Positions 54,311 through 63,647 of a DNA stretch of 64,000 bases are shown here, piece by piece. The stretch spans positions 1,736,001 to 1,800,000 of the forward strand of contig OZ253477.1 in the NCBI GenBank assembly GCA_965261775.1. Direction: 5' to 3'. The stretch is from G965261775 sp965261775. GTDB taxonomy: Bacteria > Pseudomonadota > Gammaproteobacteria > Eutrophobiales > Eutrophobiaceae. Under the pieces are notes generated by a model. That model was given only the letters and a program-made list of their open reading frames with translations, did not search any database and was not told the DNA's origin. Numbering within the stretch: position 1 is the stretch's first letter; each line of letters starts with the position of its first letter. Made by a program: the position numbers and the translations under genes.

Positions 54311-55846
54311 TTGTTCGTGTTTGATGAATATAAAAAACTGATTGAAGAGGCGGAAGGCCGAATCTACGCAGTCGCGAAACGAACCTCCCTTGACCACACT
54401 CCCCTGCTCTCCGCCCGTTACAATAATAATATCCGCTTGAAACGGGAAGATCAGCAACCTGTTTTTTCTTATAAATTACGCGGTGCCTACAATATGATTG
54501 CCTGCCTGTCTGAACGGGAAAAAGAGCGTGGCATCATTGCCGCCTCGGCGGGCAATCATGCGCAGGGGGTCGCGCTGTCCGCACAACGCCTGAATATCAA
54601 AGCGGTGATCGTGATGCCAAAGACCACGCCAGAGATCAAGATCAGTGCGGTCACACGTATGCGGGCGGAGGTGATGTTGCATGGCAATACCTATGATGAC
54701 GCGCAGGAGCACGCGCTCAAAATATCGGCGGAAAAAAATATGCGTTATATCCCTCCGTACGACCATCCTCTGATAATCGCGGGGCAGGCCGTTGTTGGCG
54801 TTGAACTGATGGCGCAACATCCTGCTACGCCGGATATCATCTTCGTTCCGGTTGGCGGCGGCGGTCTGATTGCCGGTATTGCCGCTTACACCAAACGGTA
54901 TTTTCCTCATGTCAAAGTTATCGGTGTTGAACCCGATGAAGCACCTTGTATGCATCATGCCTTTGCGGCAGGGGAACGCGTGATTCTGGAAAAGATCGGG
55001 ATCTTCGCCGACGGCGCCGCTGTCAGGCAGGCCGGGGAAGAAAACTATCGCCTTGCGAAAGAACTGGTTGATGAAATATTACTGGTGAGTATTGACGAAA
55101 TCTGTGCAGCGATAAAAGATATTTTTGAAGATACGCGTTCCATTCCCGAACCGGCAGGGGCATTGGCACTGGCGGGACTGAAACAATATGTGTTCAAAAA
55201 AAACATTGGGGGCAAAGAGTTGGTGGCCATTTTCAGCGGTGCGAATGTCAATTTTGATCGTTTGCGTCATATTGCCGAACTGTCGGCGTTGGGAGAGAAT
55301 CGCGAGGCCCTGTTAGCGATTAATATCCCGGAACGCCCGGGTAGTTTCAAACAGCTTTGTCATGATCTTGCCCCGCGTCTGATCACCGAATTTAATTATC
55401 GCTATGCGGACAATAATGAGGCCCATGTGTTCGTTGGCGTGCAGCTCAAACACGGCATTGGCGAAAAGGACACGTTGTTGAAACAATTTAAGGAAAAAGG
55501 CTATAAGACGATTGACCTGAGTAATGATGTGATCGCCAAAATGCACATCCGCTATATGGTCGGTGGGCATGCGCCACAGATAGAGAATGAAGTCATTTAT
55601 CGGTTTGAATTCCCGGAACGCCCCGGCGCCTTGCTGCATTTTCTGACGAAAATGCAGGGACGCTGGAATATCAGTTTATTCCATTATCGAAACCACGGCG
55701 CCGCTTATGGCCGTGTGTTGATGGGCTTTCAGGTCAAGACGGAAGAACGGGAAGAATTTCAGGAATTTGTCAAATCATTGAATATTCCTTACTGGATAGA
55801 GACGGAAAACCCAGCATATCAGGTGTTTTTAGGGCATCATGTCTGA
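54311..55846 (+). CDS. ilvA: Biosynthetic threonine deaminase IlvA
   Basis: PLP enzyme starting isoleucine synthesis, feedback-controlled through its C-terminus. 511 residues. PLP lysine in FSYKLRGAYNM, AASAGNHAQGVALSA, VGGGGLIAGIA and two C-terminal ACT-like domains (ALLAINIPERPGSF, VIYRFEFPERPGAL), which mark the regulated form. Start is TTG 54311 or GTG 54317; no ATG fits. Confidence 0.95.
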   Translation: MFVFDEYKKLIEEAEGRIYAVAKRTSLDHTPLLSARYNNNIRLKREDQQPVFSYKLRGAYNMIACLSEREKERGIIAASAGNHAQGVALSAQRLNIKAVIVMPKTTPEIKISAVTRMRAEVMLHGNTYDDAQEHALKISAEKNMRYIPPYDHPLIIAGQAVVGVELMAQHPATPDIIFVPVGGGGLIAGIAAYTKRYFPHVKVIGVEPDEAPCMHHAFAAGERVILEKIGIFADGAAVRQAGEENYRLAKELVDEILLVSIDEICAAIKDIFEDTRSIPEPAGALALAGLKQYVFKKNIGGKELVAIFSGANVNFDRLRHIAELSALGENREALLAINIPERPGSFKQLCHDLAPRLITEFNYRYADNNEAHVFVGVQLKHGIGEKDTLLKQFKEKGYKTIDLSNDVIAKMHIRYMVGGHAPQIENEVIYRFEFPERPGALLHFLTKMQGRWNISLFHYRNHGAAYGRVLMGFQVKTEEREEFQEFVKSLNIPYWIETENPAYQVFLGHHV

Positions 55847-55965
55847 TTCCTCATAAAACACTGTTTTAACGTTGGATGTAAGGTTATGTCGAAAAGAAAA
55901 GACAAACCCGTATATTTCTATTTTAGCCGTTCAATCCGACATCAGATTACAAAAATTGGATAAAA

Positions 55966-56706
55966 ATGGATATGCTGAAAAAATATTTCAAGAATCTTTA
56001 TGATCGCACAATGCTAGAGTCGTATTCTCGGGCACACGAAGAAATCTTTATTGCATTAAAAAACGGCGGTATCTGTCTGGATTGTGGGGCAAACTCGGGT
56101 CAAAAATTCGATCTGTTAGATCAAAGGCTGGGATTGGAAAAGGCTGAATATACGGGAATAGAATGGAACCCGAATCTCGTTCAAATTGCGTGCGATAAGG
56201 GATTAAATGTGACACAGGGAGACTTGAATAAGGGATTGAAATTTCAGGATAATATGTATAAATGTATTTTCGGCCTGTCTGTTTTGGAACATCTCTTAAA
56301 TCCATGCAAGTTTCTTAGAGAATCCTATCGTTGTCTGGAAAAAGGGGGAAAGCTGGTTATTTTGACCCCGAATATCAGTACTTATTTTACGGCTTTTTTG
56401 ATTTTGACGGGGAAAATGCCGTCAAGCGGTCCTTACCCGGATTCGGATGCATTACTCAAGCGTGAAGAGGTATTCAAAGTAACCTCTGAAAGTGTGCAAT
56501 GGGATACTGAAACTGATACACCTGTTAATCGGCATCTTGTGGTATTCAGCTTCCGGGTTCTGAAATCTTATTTGCAAATGCTTGGTTTTGAACAAATAAA
56601 AGGTTACGGATATGGTCTGTATCCATTCCCCAACTTTATGCAGGGCTTTCTGGAAAAGGTCGATCCGTATCATTGCCATCAAATGGTTTTCGTGGCTCAA
56701 AAATAG
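55966..56706 (+). CDS. Class I SAM-dependent methyltransferase
   Basis: 246 residues. The SAM-binding glycine motif is in CLDCGANSGQKFDLL, followed by YTGIEWNPNLVQIA (motif II), VTQGDLNKGL (III) and CIFGLSVLEHLLNP (IV), and LEKGGKLVILTPN. Such Methyltransf_11-type enzymes often act on cell-surface sugars or small molecules; the substrate is unknown. It is isolated, with higher A/T than its neighbours, so it may be a horizontally acquired gene. Confidence 0.85.
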   Translation: MDMLKKYFKNLYDRTMLESYSRAHEEIFIALKNGGICLDCGANSGQKFDLLDQRLGLEKAEYTGIEWNPNLVQIACDKGLNVTQGDLNKGLKFQDNMYKCIFGLSVLEHLLNPCKFLRESYRCLEKGGKLVILTPNISTYFTAFLILTGKMPSSGPYPDSDALLKREEVFKVTSESVQWDTETDTPVNRHLVVFSFRVLKSYLQMLGFEQIKGYGYGLYPFPNFMQGFLEKVDPYHCHQMVFVAQK

Positions 56707-56778
56707 AGGTTTGTCTCACAATACGGATAATTGGTATTTTTGTAAGGTTTTCGGTTTTGCCTCATTCCCGCAGGGAAC

Positions 56779-57546
56779 TTACCGTGGATGGTCCGGCATT
56801 GATTGTGCCAGTATGTTGCCGTCACGTTGCCGGATTAATTTGATAATAGCGTCAAATTGCGTTGATAACATTTCCGGATCTGTTGAGCGCAGGACAATAT
56901 TAACGCCCTGTTTTCCATCCCTGAAATAGGGGTAGCTACCTATGCTGACGTTGCCGTTACGCCCCTGAATCTCGCTCATGCCGTCGGCGAGCATACTCTC
57001 GGTCAGATTTGTGGAAACATTTGCCGTCAGAAACGGCGGTCCGTCTGAAAGCCTGGAATATACCCCATCGAGCATGGCACGCATGATTTCGGGAACACCA
57101 GCCAACACGAATACATTATTGATTTGATAACCTGGCGCTCCGCTTACCGGGTTATCGATCAGTACGGCGTCTTTTGGTATATCGGCCATCTTTAGTCTTG
57201 CCTCGGTCAGATCGCCCGTTCCGTGATGCCGTTGCATTTGTGCCACCACATCCTCACGGCGTTCCAGTTCAATGCCAAAGGCTTTGGCGACAGATGCGGT
57301 GGTAATATCGTCGTGGGTCGGTCCGATCCCGCCAGTCGTAAAGACATAATCACAGTTTTTCGAGTAAAACATTACCTTGTCTATAATCTTTTGTTCAATG
57401 TCGGGAACAATGCTGACTTCCGTCAATACGATACCCAGTTTCTCAAGATATCGGGCAATCCAGACGACGTTTATATCCTGCGTACGACCGGATAATATCT
57501 CGTTACCGACGATCAATACAGCGGCGGTTTTGGTTTGTGATTCCAT
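56779..57546 (-). CDS. CinA-type molybdopterin-binding domain protein
   Basis: 255 residues from the ATG giving MESQTKTAAVLIVGNEILSG. It is the N-terminal COG1058 half of CinA (a family with nucleotide pyrophosphatase activity): NEILSGRTQDINVVWIARYL, FTTGGIGPTHDDITTASVAK and VLAGVPEIMRAML. It lacks the C-terminal NMN deamidase domain (PncC), as several proteobacterial stand-alone forms do. The function is likely NAD-related metabolite repair, but not certain. Confidence 0.87.
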   Translation of the reverse strand: MESQTKTAAVLIVGNEILSGRTQDINVVWIARYLEKLGIVLTEVSIVPDIEQKIIDKVMFYSKNCDYVFTTGGIGPTHDDITTASVAKAFGIELERREDVVAQMQRHHGTGDLTEARLKMADIPKDAVLIDNPVSGAPGYQINNVFVLAGVPEIMRAMLDGVYSRLSDGPPFLTANVSTNLTESMLADGMSEIQGRNGNVSIGSYPYFRDGKQGVNIVLRSTDPEMLSTQFDAIIKLIRQRDGNILAQSMPDHPR

Positions 57547-57645
57547 ATCGTAAATGAAAAATGCCTCGAACTTTTGATAAAACCGGAAAATATAAACTGC
57601 CAAGGCAAATGATCAGCGGTTTTTGTGTCTGGAACAAAAATCGGA

Positions 57646-58026
57646 CTATGCGGCTTGCTCCGGAATGTGATCTTCTATACGGCGGATATTGTTTTCCGCG
57701 TCAAGATAGACAAGCGTTGGTTTGAATTCATGTATTTTATTTGCATTGAGTCGCCCGTAAGCGCAGATAATTACCGTATCGCCAGGAGCAGCTTTATGGG
57801 CGGCGGCGCCATTGACGGAAATAATGCGTGAATTATTTTCAGCGCGAATGGCGTAGGTAGTAAAGCGCTCGCCATTGCTGACATTATAAATGTGGATCTG
57901 TTCATATTCATGGATTCCTGCCGTATTCAGCAGGGCACTGTCAATCGCGCAGGAACCATCATATTCAAGTTCGGCGTGTGTCACGTGCGCTTGATGAAGT
58001 TTTGCTTTTAAAACGGTGATTTCCAT
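57646..58026 (-). CDS. panD: Aspartate 1-decarboxylase
   Basis: Makes beta-alanine for pantothenate. The 126 residues from MEITVLKAKLHQAHVTHAEL are the standard size. The self-cleaving site is YDGSCAID (Gly-Ser), giving the pyruvoyl group. CAYGRLN and PTLVYLDAENN are typical. An upstream ATG (58080) is not preferred. It follows panC by 50 bases. Confidence 0.95.
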   Translation of the reverse strand: MEITVLKAKLHQAHVTHAELEYDGSCAIDSALLNTAGIHEYEQIHIYNVSNGERFTTYAIRAENNSRIISVNGAAAHKAAPGDTVIICAYGRLNANKIHEFKPTLVYLDAENNIRRIEDHIPEQAA

Positions 58027-58076
58027 TAACGCTATTCCAAATTTGAGTGTGTTCAGGTTTGGCAGATAATCACTGT

Positions 58077-58922
58077 TCAATCATAAACATCTACCGTGAT
58101 ATTGTCAATCAAACGGGTTTTTCCCAACCAGGCGGCGGCGATGATCACAAGTTTACGATTGATCGGCGATTTTAATGTTTCAGCGTCACAGATACTGAAA
58201 TATTCAGACTGGAAACCGGCTTTTTTCAACACCGTCATTGATTGATCAGCAAGTTTTTTATAGTCACGTTCGCCACTTTTTATGGTCTCCGCCGCCTTCA
58301 TCAGGCATTGATAAAGCATTGGCGCACACTTTCTTTCTTCCTCGGAAAGATAATGATTGCGAGAGCTTATTGCCAAACCGTCGGCTTCGCGCACGGTTGC
58401 CAGGCCGATAATTTCAATGGGTAAATCAAGACTTCTGACCAGAGCGCGGATGATTAAAAGTTGTTGGTAATCCTTTTTACCGAACAGGGCGATGTCGGGT
58501 TTCGTAATATTAAATAATTTTAATACCACTGTGGCGACACCTTTAAAATGTCCCGGACGAAATTTGCCACAGTAGATTGAATCAAGCGCCGGCACGACCA
58601 CTTCGGCTTCAATATCAAGTTTCGGGTAAATTTCAGCCGGAGTGGGGATGAAGACAAGGTCAGTATCCAGTTCTTCAAGTAACCGTAGATCAACATCCGG
58701 TGTTCGGGGATAATCATCAAAATCTTCTCCCTCAACAAATTGGGTGGGGTTGACAAAAATACTGACGACCACATATTTAGCGGTTTGTTTTGCATGTTTC
58801 ACCAGCGACAGATGACCCCGATGCAGGTTGCCCATGGTCGGCACCAGGGCTATTTTCCCCGGTGACATACGGGCGTACTCAAGTTGTCCACGTGCTTCCC
58901 TGATTGTTGCTGCGTACAGCAT
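58077..58922 (-). CDS. panC: Pantothenate synthetase
   Basis: Joins pantoate and beta-alanine with ATP. From MLYAATIREARGQL the protein has 281 residues. It includes PTMGNLHRGHLSLVKHA (HIGH-like), VSIFVNPTQFVEGEDFDDYP, FGKKDYQQLLIIRALVRSL and the KMSKS-like SRNHYLSEEER. panB, which normally precedes it, is absent; a deoxynucleoside kinase gene lies there instead. Confidence 0.95.
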   Translation of the reverse strand: MLYAATIREARGQLEYARMSPGKIALVPTMGNLHRGHLSLVKHAKQTAKYVVVSIFVNPTQFVEGEDFDDYPRTPDVDLRLLEELDTDLVFIPTPAEIYPKLDIEAEVVVPALDSIYCGKFRPGHFKGVATVVLKLFNITKPDIALFGKKDYQQLLIIRALVRSLDLPIEIIGLATVREADGLAISSRNHYLSEEERKCAPMLYQCLMKAAETIKSGERDYKKLADQSMTVLKKAGFQSEYFSICDAETLKSPINRKLVIIAAAWLGKTRLIDNITVDVYD

Positions 58923-58943
58923 TATCAACAAGAGATTACGAAC

Positions 58944-59588
58944 CTAGGTTGCACCTGGATTGAAATAATGTCTACCAAGCGGTAGCCGGGCGATATGTGA
59001 CAACAGTAATGAGTAGGACTCATCATCTTCGGATAAATCAAATTTTTCCGTATTGACAATGAGTAACGGTGATGATGCATAGTGATGAAAAAATTCAACA
59101 TAGGCATCTGATATTTTTTTTAAGTACATGCGATCAATAAAACGTTCATAATAGTATTTCCGTTCAATAATGCGTTGCATTAACACATCAATCGGCGCCT
59201 GCAGATAAATGACCAGATCAGGGACGGGTGCACTCAGGGTCAGATGCTCATAGACCTGATGATACAAGGCCAATTCATCGGCATCCAGATTGACAGAGGC
59301 AAACAGTTTGTCTTTCTCAATTAAAAAGTCTGCAACCTGCGCCGACTTGAACATATCTGTTTGCCGCAGGGTTCCGATTTGTTTTGCGCGCTGCAACAAA
59401 AAAAATAGTTGTGTGGGCAGGGCGACCGATCTTTGATTCTCATAAAAACGCGGCAGGAATGGATTTTCCGCCGCCAGCTCCAGCATCAGTTCGCCACTGA
59501 ACGTATTTGCCAGACGTTTGGCCAGAGTGGTTTTACCTACACCTATTGGCCCTTCGACGACAATATAATTGGGTGCTTTCTGTGTCAT
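58944..59588 (-). CDS. Deoxynucleoside kinase (dNK family)
   Basis: 214 residues. P-loop GPIGVGKTT (13-21) in VVEGPIGVGKTTLAKRL, a DRS-like VADFLIEKDKLFA region, and the lid RIIERKYYYERFIDR. It phosphorylates deoxynucleosides for salvage; the exact base cannot be told. Located between folK and the pan genes, where relatives place this kinase. Its start overlaps folK by four bases. Confidence 0.9.
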   Translation of the reverse strand: MTQKAPNYIVVEGPIGVGKTTLAKRLANTFSGELMLELAAENPFLPRFYENQRSVALPTQLFFLLQRAKQIGTLRQTDMFKSAQVADFLIEKDKLFASVNLDADELALYHQVYEHLTLSAPVPDLVIYLQAPIDVLMQRIIERKYYYERFIDRMYLKKISDAYVEFFHHYASSPLLIVNTEKFDLSEDDESYSLLLSHIARLPLGRHYFNPGAT

Positions 59589-60064
59589 TGCAACAACTCC
59601 AATTCGTCCGCATTGACCTTGTCCAGATAATCATTAATGGAGCCCGCGCCGGGGATGTGACAATCGGGTTTGACCTCTGCCAGTGGCACTAGTACAAAGG
59701 CCCGTCGTAACATCTCAACATGGGGCACTGTCAGACGTTTATTGGTGATTTTTTCATCGCCGTACATTAATATATCCAAATCCAGCGTTCGCTCCCCCCA
59801 GATTTTTTTACGTACGCGACCGTGTCTGTTTTCTATATCCTGTAAACAATCCAGTAAAGTCACCGGGTCCAGCCATGTATCAATTTCCGCAACAGCATTG
59901 ATAAAATCATCTTGATCTTGCGGACCGACCGGTTTGCTTTTATACAATGACGAAACCGCGATCAGCCTGGTTTTTGCCATCTCGTCCAGTGCTGTTATAG
60001 CGGTATCTATATGTCGTTCGGGAAAATCCATATTACTGCCCAGTCCGATGAAAGCACTTGTCAT
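59585..60064 (-). CDS. folK: HPPK (FolK), folate pyrophosphokinase
   Basis: Pyrophosphorylates 6-hydroxymethyl-dihydropterin in folate synthesis. The 159 residues contain AFIGLGSNMDFPERHID, VSSLYKSKPVGPQDQDDFIN, and the HPPK signature RVRKKIWGERTLDLDILMYG with VPHVEMLRRAFVLVPLAE. It follows pcnB by 11 bases and overlaps the kinase gene. Confidence 0.95.
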   Translation of the reverse strand: MTSAFIGLGSNMDFPERHIDTAITALDEMAKTRLIAVSSLYKSKPVGPQDQDDFINAVAEIDTWLDPVTLLDCLQDIENRHGRVRKKIWGERTLDLDILMYGDEKITNKRLTVPHVEMLRRAFVLVPLAEVKPDCHIPGAGSINDYLDKVNADELELLQ

Positions 60065-60075
60065 TTTTTCTCCCG

Positions 60076-61380
60076 TTATTGTCGGCGGCGGCGACGTGAT
60101 CGAGGTCGGTGGTGAGTTGATTGTGCGTTCCTCTCTTTAGTCGGGGGTGCCTTGTTTTGTTCCCGTGTCCAGTGAGCAAGCTGTTCCTGAAGAGATTCCC
60201 CCGCCCGGGCGCGCAACAACAGAAAATCATAGGCTGAGCGAAAATGGGGGTGTGCCAGAACACGATCCGGACGTTTCTTGAGACGTTTTAACTTGAACTG
60301 CAAAAACCATATATCACGTGCCATTTGTGTAAAACGCCTGGGCATGGCGATACTTGATATCTGTCTGGAGATTACACTATCCCCGGCAAGCCTCACGGCC
60401 TCCATTTCAGGCAGACCATTGGCGATATGTTTATCGGTATGCATACGCATGATCTCCCATAATAGTATGGACAGCAAAAAGCCCGGCGTTATGGCTTGAC
60501 CGTCATTGAATCGCTGATCGGTATTTTCCAGCGCTTGCACGATAAAAGTACGTGAATAAGAGTTCCCTGGCGCATCCAGCAGATGATCCGTTTGTGGGAA
60601 AAGATACTTGAACAGTTTGTAATGCCGAAGCAGTTCAAATGTCCGTACTGCATATCCTCCCATAAAAAGTTTAAGGGTTTCTTCAAATAAACGTGCGGTA
60701 GGAATTTTCTCCAACAGGGATGAATGCCGGTCAATAGTCTTTTCCGCTTCGGTATGAATATGTAAATCAAGTTTGGCTGCAAACCGGACCGCTCGTAGCA
60801 TTCTGACCGGGTCCTCGGTATACCGTTGCCCGGCATCGCCGATTAATCTTAGCTGCCCGGCCTCTAGATCTTTAATGCCGCCGACATAGTCAATAATTGA
60901 GAAATCCTCAATATTGTAAAAAAGCGCATTGATCGTAAAATCCCGCCGCCAGACATCATCATCAATGTCGCCATAAACATTGTCGCGCAATATCTGCCCG
61001 TCTTCGCTGTGTCGTCCGCTGTGATCAGAAACATGATGCGATGCCCGGAATGTCGATACTTCAATGATCTCATTGCCGAAGCGGACGTGGGCCAGACGGA
61101 AACGTCTCCCGATCAGACGACAGTTATGAAATAACTCGCGGATCTGCTCCGGTCTCGCGTCGGTGACGACGTCAAAATCCTTTGGTTCCCGGCCAAGTAA
61201 TATATCACGGACACAACCACCTACCAGACAGGCGTTATATCCCGCATTTTTCAAGCGATAGAGGATTTTCAGTGCATTGTCGCTGATCAAAGCGCGGGAA
61301 ACGGGGTGTTGGCTCCTCGGAATAATCGTCGGTTTTATTCCAAGCTGGGTTACTTTCTCAGATTGATCTGCGCTGCTCAT
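60076..61380 (-). CDS. pcnB: Poly(A) polymerase I
   Basis: Adds poly(A) to RNA 3' ends, promoting decay. 434 residues: nucleotidyltransferase signature GGCVRDILLGREPKDFDVVT, RRFRLAHVRFGNEIIEVSTF, RRDFTINALFYN and EDPVRMLRAVRFAAKL, and a very basic C-terminus ending RPRSRRRRRQ, which distinguishes PcnB from tRNA nucleotidyltransferase. First gene of the pcnB-folK-dNK-panCD run. Confidence 0.93.
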   Translation of the reverse strand: MSSADQSEKVTQLGIKPTIIPRSQHPVSRALISDNALKILYRLKNAGYNACLVGGCVRDILLGREPKDFDVVTDARPEQIRELFHNCRLIGRRFRLAHVRFGNEIIEVSTFRASHHVSDHSGRHSEDGQILRDNVYGDIDDDVWRRDFTINALFYNIEDFSIIDYVGGIKDLEAGQLRLIGDAGQRYTEDPVRMLRAVRFAAKLDLHIHTEAEKTIDRHSSLLEKIPTARLFEETLKLFMGGYAVRTFELLRHYKLFKYLFPQTDHLLDAPGNSYSRTFIVQALENTDQRFNDGQAITPGFLLSILLWEIMRMHTDKHIANGLPEMEAVRLAGDSVISRQISSIAMPRRFTQMARDIWFLQFKLKRLKKRPDRVLAHPHFRSAYDFLLLRARAGESLQEQLAHWTREQNKAPPTKERNAQSTHHRPRSRRRRRQ

Positions 61381-61418
61381 ATTACCACCTCCGTTTATTG
61401 AAAATTTCCTGGTAAGCG

Positions 61419-63239
61419 TTACGCAACTTGTTCCGTACTGTCGGAAGGGTGCTTATCAAACTGCAGTTCCGCCAGGTGCTTATAAATTCTGCTTTTCTGT
61501 ATCAGCTGCTGATGTTTGCCAATATCAATAATCCTGCCTTTGTTCATGACGACAATTCGGTCCGCTTTGATCACCGTTGACAAACGGTGCGCGATTACCA
61601 GAGTCGTATGGTCCTTCATCACATGGTCAAAGGCTTCATGCACCAGTTTTTCATTTTCGGAATCAAGTGCGCTAGTGGCCTCATCAAGCAATATTATCGG
61701 TGCCTGCTTCAGTATCGCCCTGGCAATGGCGATACGCTGTCGCTGCCCACCAGAAAGCCGCACACCTTTTTCGCCAAGATAGGCGTCATAGCCCTCGGGC
61801 TGCTGATGGATAAACTCATCAACTATCGCGGCACTTGCAGCAATCTTGACTTGTGCATCACTCGCTTTCGGGTTTCCATAACGGATATTCTCCATGGCTG
61901 TTGTGGAAAACAGCACTGTGTTTTGTGGCACGATAGCGATTTGTTTTCGAAGTTCCCCGGGGTCAAATTTCCTGATATCAATATCATCTATCAGTATCCG
62001 GCCGGATTGCGGTTCGTAAAAACGCATTAACAACTGAAAGATAGTGCTCTTGCCAGCCCCGGACGGGCCAACCAGTGCAACGGTTTCTCCGGGTTCAATA
62101 CGCAGATTAAAATCACACAGCACCCGATTTGACGGTCGTGAGGGATAGCTGAAATGAACATCTTCGAACCGGATATGCCCGCTTATATGTTGCGGTATAG
62201 TGATTGGATGTGACGATGCTGTGATATCCGGTTGTGCATGCAGTAATTCCATCAGGCGTTCCAGCGCCCCTGCTGCGCGTTGAATATCGCTCCAGACTTC
62301 GCCCAGTGAACCGATACTGCTGGCAAGAAAGAGTGCGTACAATAAAAACTGTCCCAATGAGCCTGGCGTCATCTTGCTCTCTGCAATACTGTGTGCCCCG
62401 GTCCATAATACCAGCACAATCGTGCCGAAAGTTGATGTTATGATGACGGCAGTCAACAGGGAACTGACTCGCAAACGTCGGCGGGCAGCAAGGAAAATAT
62501 CTTCCACCGAGCGACTGAACCGATCACTGAGAAGACCCTCCAGCGTAAAGGATTGAATGACATTGATCGCGTGCAGAGATTCATCGGCGATACTATTTGA
62601 ATCAGCAATACGGTCCTGATTGCTGCGCGAGAGTTTCCTGATCTTGTAGCCGTACAACAATATCGGACCAACAACAATCGGGATCAATAAAACAATCATC
62701 AGCGTCAATCCGATATCGGTCACGAATAGCATGATCAGGCAGCCGACCACGCTGAACAGGCTACGCAACGCGATTGACATCCCGGCACCGAACACACTCT
62801 GGACCAAAGTTGTATCCGTTGTTAACCGTGATAACACTTCGCCTGTGCGGGTCGTTTCAAAGAAAGTCGGTCCCATCCTGATCACATGTCTGTAGACGGC
62901 GGAACGAATATCAGCGATAAAACGTTCGCCGATCCACATGACCAGATAATAACGTAATGAGGCAAATACGGCGAAAAATATTGCTAGACCAAACAAAACC
63001 AGAAAAGGAATATTAATATTATCGGAAATACTGTTGCCGGAAAAACCGTAATCAATGATATTCCGAATCGCGACGGGCATGCCCAGCATTGCAATTGACG
63101 CAATACCGAGACAGATAAATGCAAGCAACATATGGCGGCGGTAAGGACGCAAAAAGGGCAACGCCCATTTCAACGGTTTAAGATTATTTCCTTTGGGGCG
63201 ATCAACGTTCCCGGCATTGTTCACACTGTATCTGGCCAT
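61419..63239 (-). CDS. MsbA-like ABC exporter, fused permease-ATPase
   Basis: 606 residues: six helices (about 30-310) then an ATPase domain with Walker A GPSGAGKST, Q-loop IAIVPQNTVLF, signature LSGGQRQRIAIARAIL, Walker B IILLDEATSALD and switch His VIAHRLSTV. It forms a homodimer; candidates for substrate are lipids, LPS precursors or drugs, not decidable here. It starts 38 bases upstream of pcnB and directly after a 71-residue unassigned frame. Confidence 0.92.
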   Translation of the reverse strand: MARYSVNNAGNVDRPKGNNLKPLKWALPFLRPYRRHMLLAFICLGIASIAMLGMPVAIRNIIDYGFSGNSISDNINIPFLVLFGLAIFFAVFASLRYYLVMWIGERFIADIRSAVYRHVIRMGPTFFETTRTGEVLSRLTTDTTLVQSVFGAGMSIALRSLFSVVGCLIMLFVTDIGLTLMIVLLIPIVVGPILLYGYKIRKLSRSNQDRIADSNSIADESLHAINVIQSFTLEGLLSDRFSRSVEDIFLAARRRLRVSSLLTAVIITSTFGTIVLVLWTGAHSIAESKMTPGSLGQFLLYALFLASSIGSLGEVWSDIQRAAGALERLMELLHAQPDITASSHPITIPQHISGHIRFEDVHFSYPSRPSNRVLCDFNLRIEPGETVALVGPSGAGKSTIFQLLMRFYEPQSGRILIDDIDIRKFDPGELRKQIAIVPQNTVLFSTTAMENIRYGNPKASDAQVKIAASAAIVDEFIHQQPEGYDAYLGEKGVRLSGGQRQRIAIARAILKQAPIILLDEATSALDSENEKLVHEAFDHVMKDHTTLVIAHRLSTVIKADRIVVMNKGRIIDIGKHQQLIQKSRIYKHLAELQFDKHPSDSTEQVA

Positions 63240-63240
63240 T

Positions 63241-63456
63241 CTAGCGCGGATAATTCGTGAAAAATTTTGAATTCAGGTCTGTATCAGCCGAATAGTACCT
63301 GTAATGGTTCAACAAGTAATCGCTGAGCCTGCCAAAGCACTCGCCGTCCGCTGGAAGTGCATAGCCGTCGTCATGGTCCGGGATCTGTGCGTAAGATGTG
63401 ACGACAACAGGCGTAAGGCGAAACAGAAAAAGCTGTAGTTTGGTAATAATACCCAT
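63241..63456 (-). CDS. Unassigned 71-residue frame, copy B of a dispersed element
   Basis: Intact frame, MGIITKLQLFLFRLTPVVVT to the stop one base before the ABC exporter ATG. I recognise no family. The N-terminal part (LFLFRLTP...) and DNA around 63391-63430 resemble the minus strand near 3980-4020 and plus near 46012-46040; the C-terminal GRLSDYLLNHYRYYS recalls SYLSDCLETAGYS in the 3.8-kb copy. It is either a small protein gene of a repeated family or the best-preserved remnant of one. Confidence 0.35.
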   Translation of the reverse strand: MGIITKLQLFLFRLTPVVVTSYAQIPDHDDGYALPADGECFGRLSDYLLNHYRYYSADTDLNSKFFTNYPR

Positions 63457-63647
63457 TACTAATAATAATCGTTAAATGGACGATGGTAAATAATCAAGGC
63501 CATCTTCATGAAATATTTCGGGCTTGTTGCTGTTCAACCGATAAGCCTTCGCCCTGACTTAAAATCGTCTGTATGGGCGACGGCTGGAATATGAACAAGC
63601 CATGCCTTTATTTCCACTATCTTCGTTACCCATAGGACCAGTTTTCA

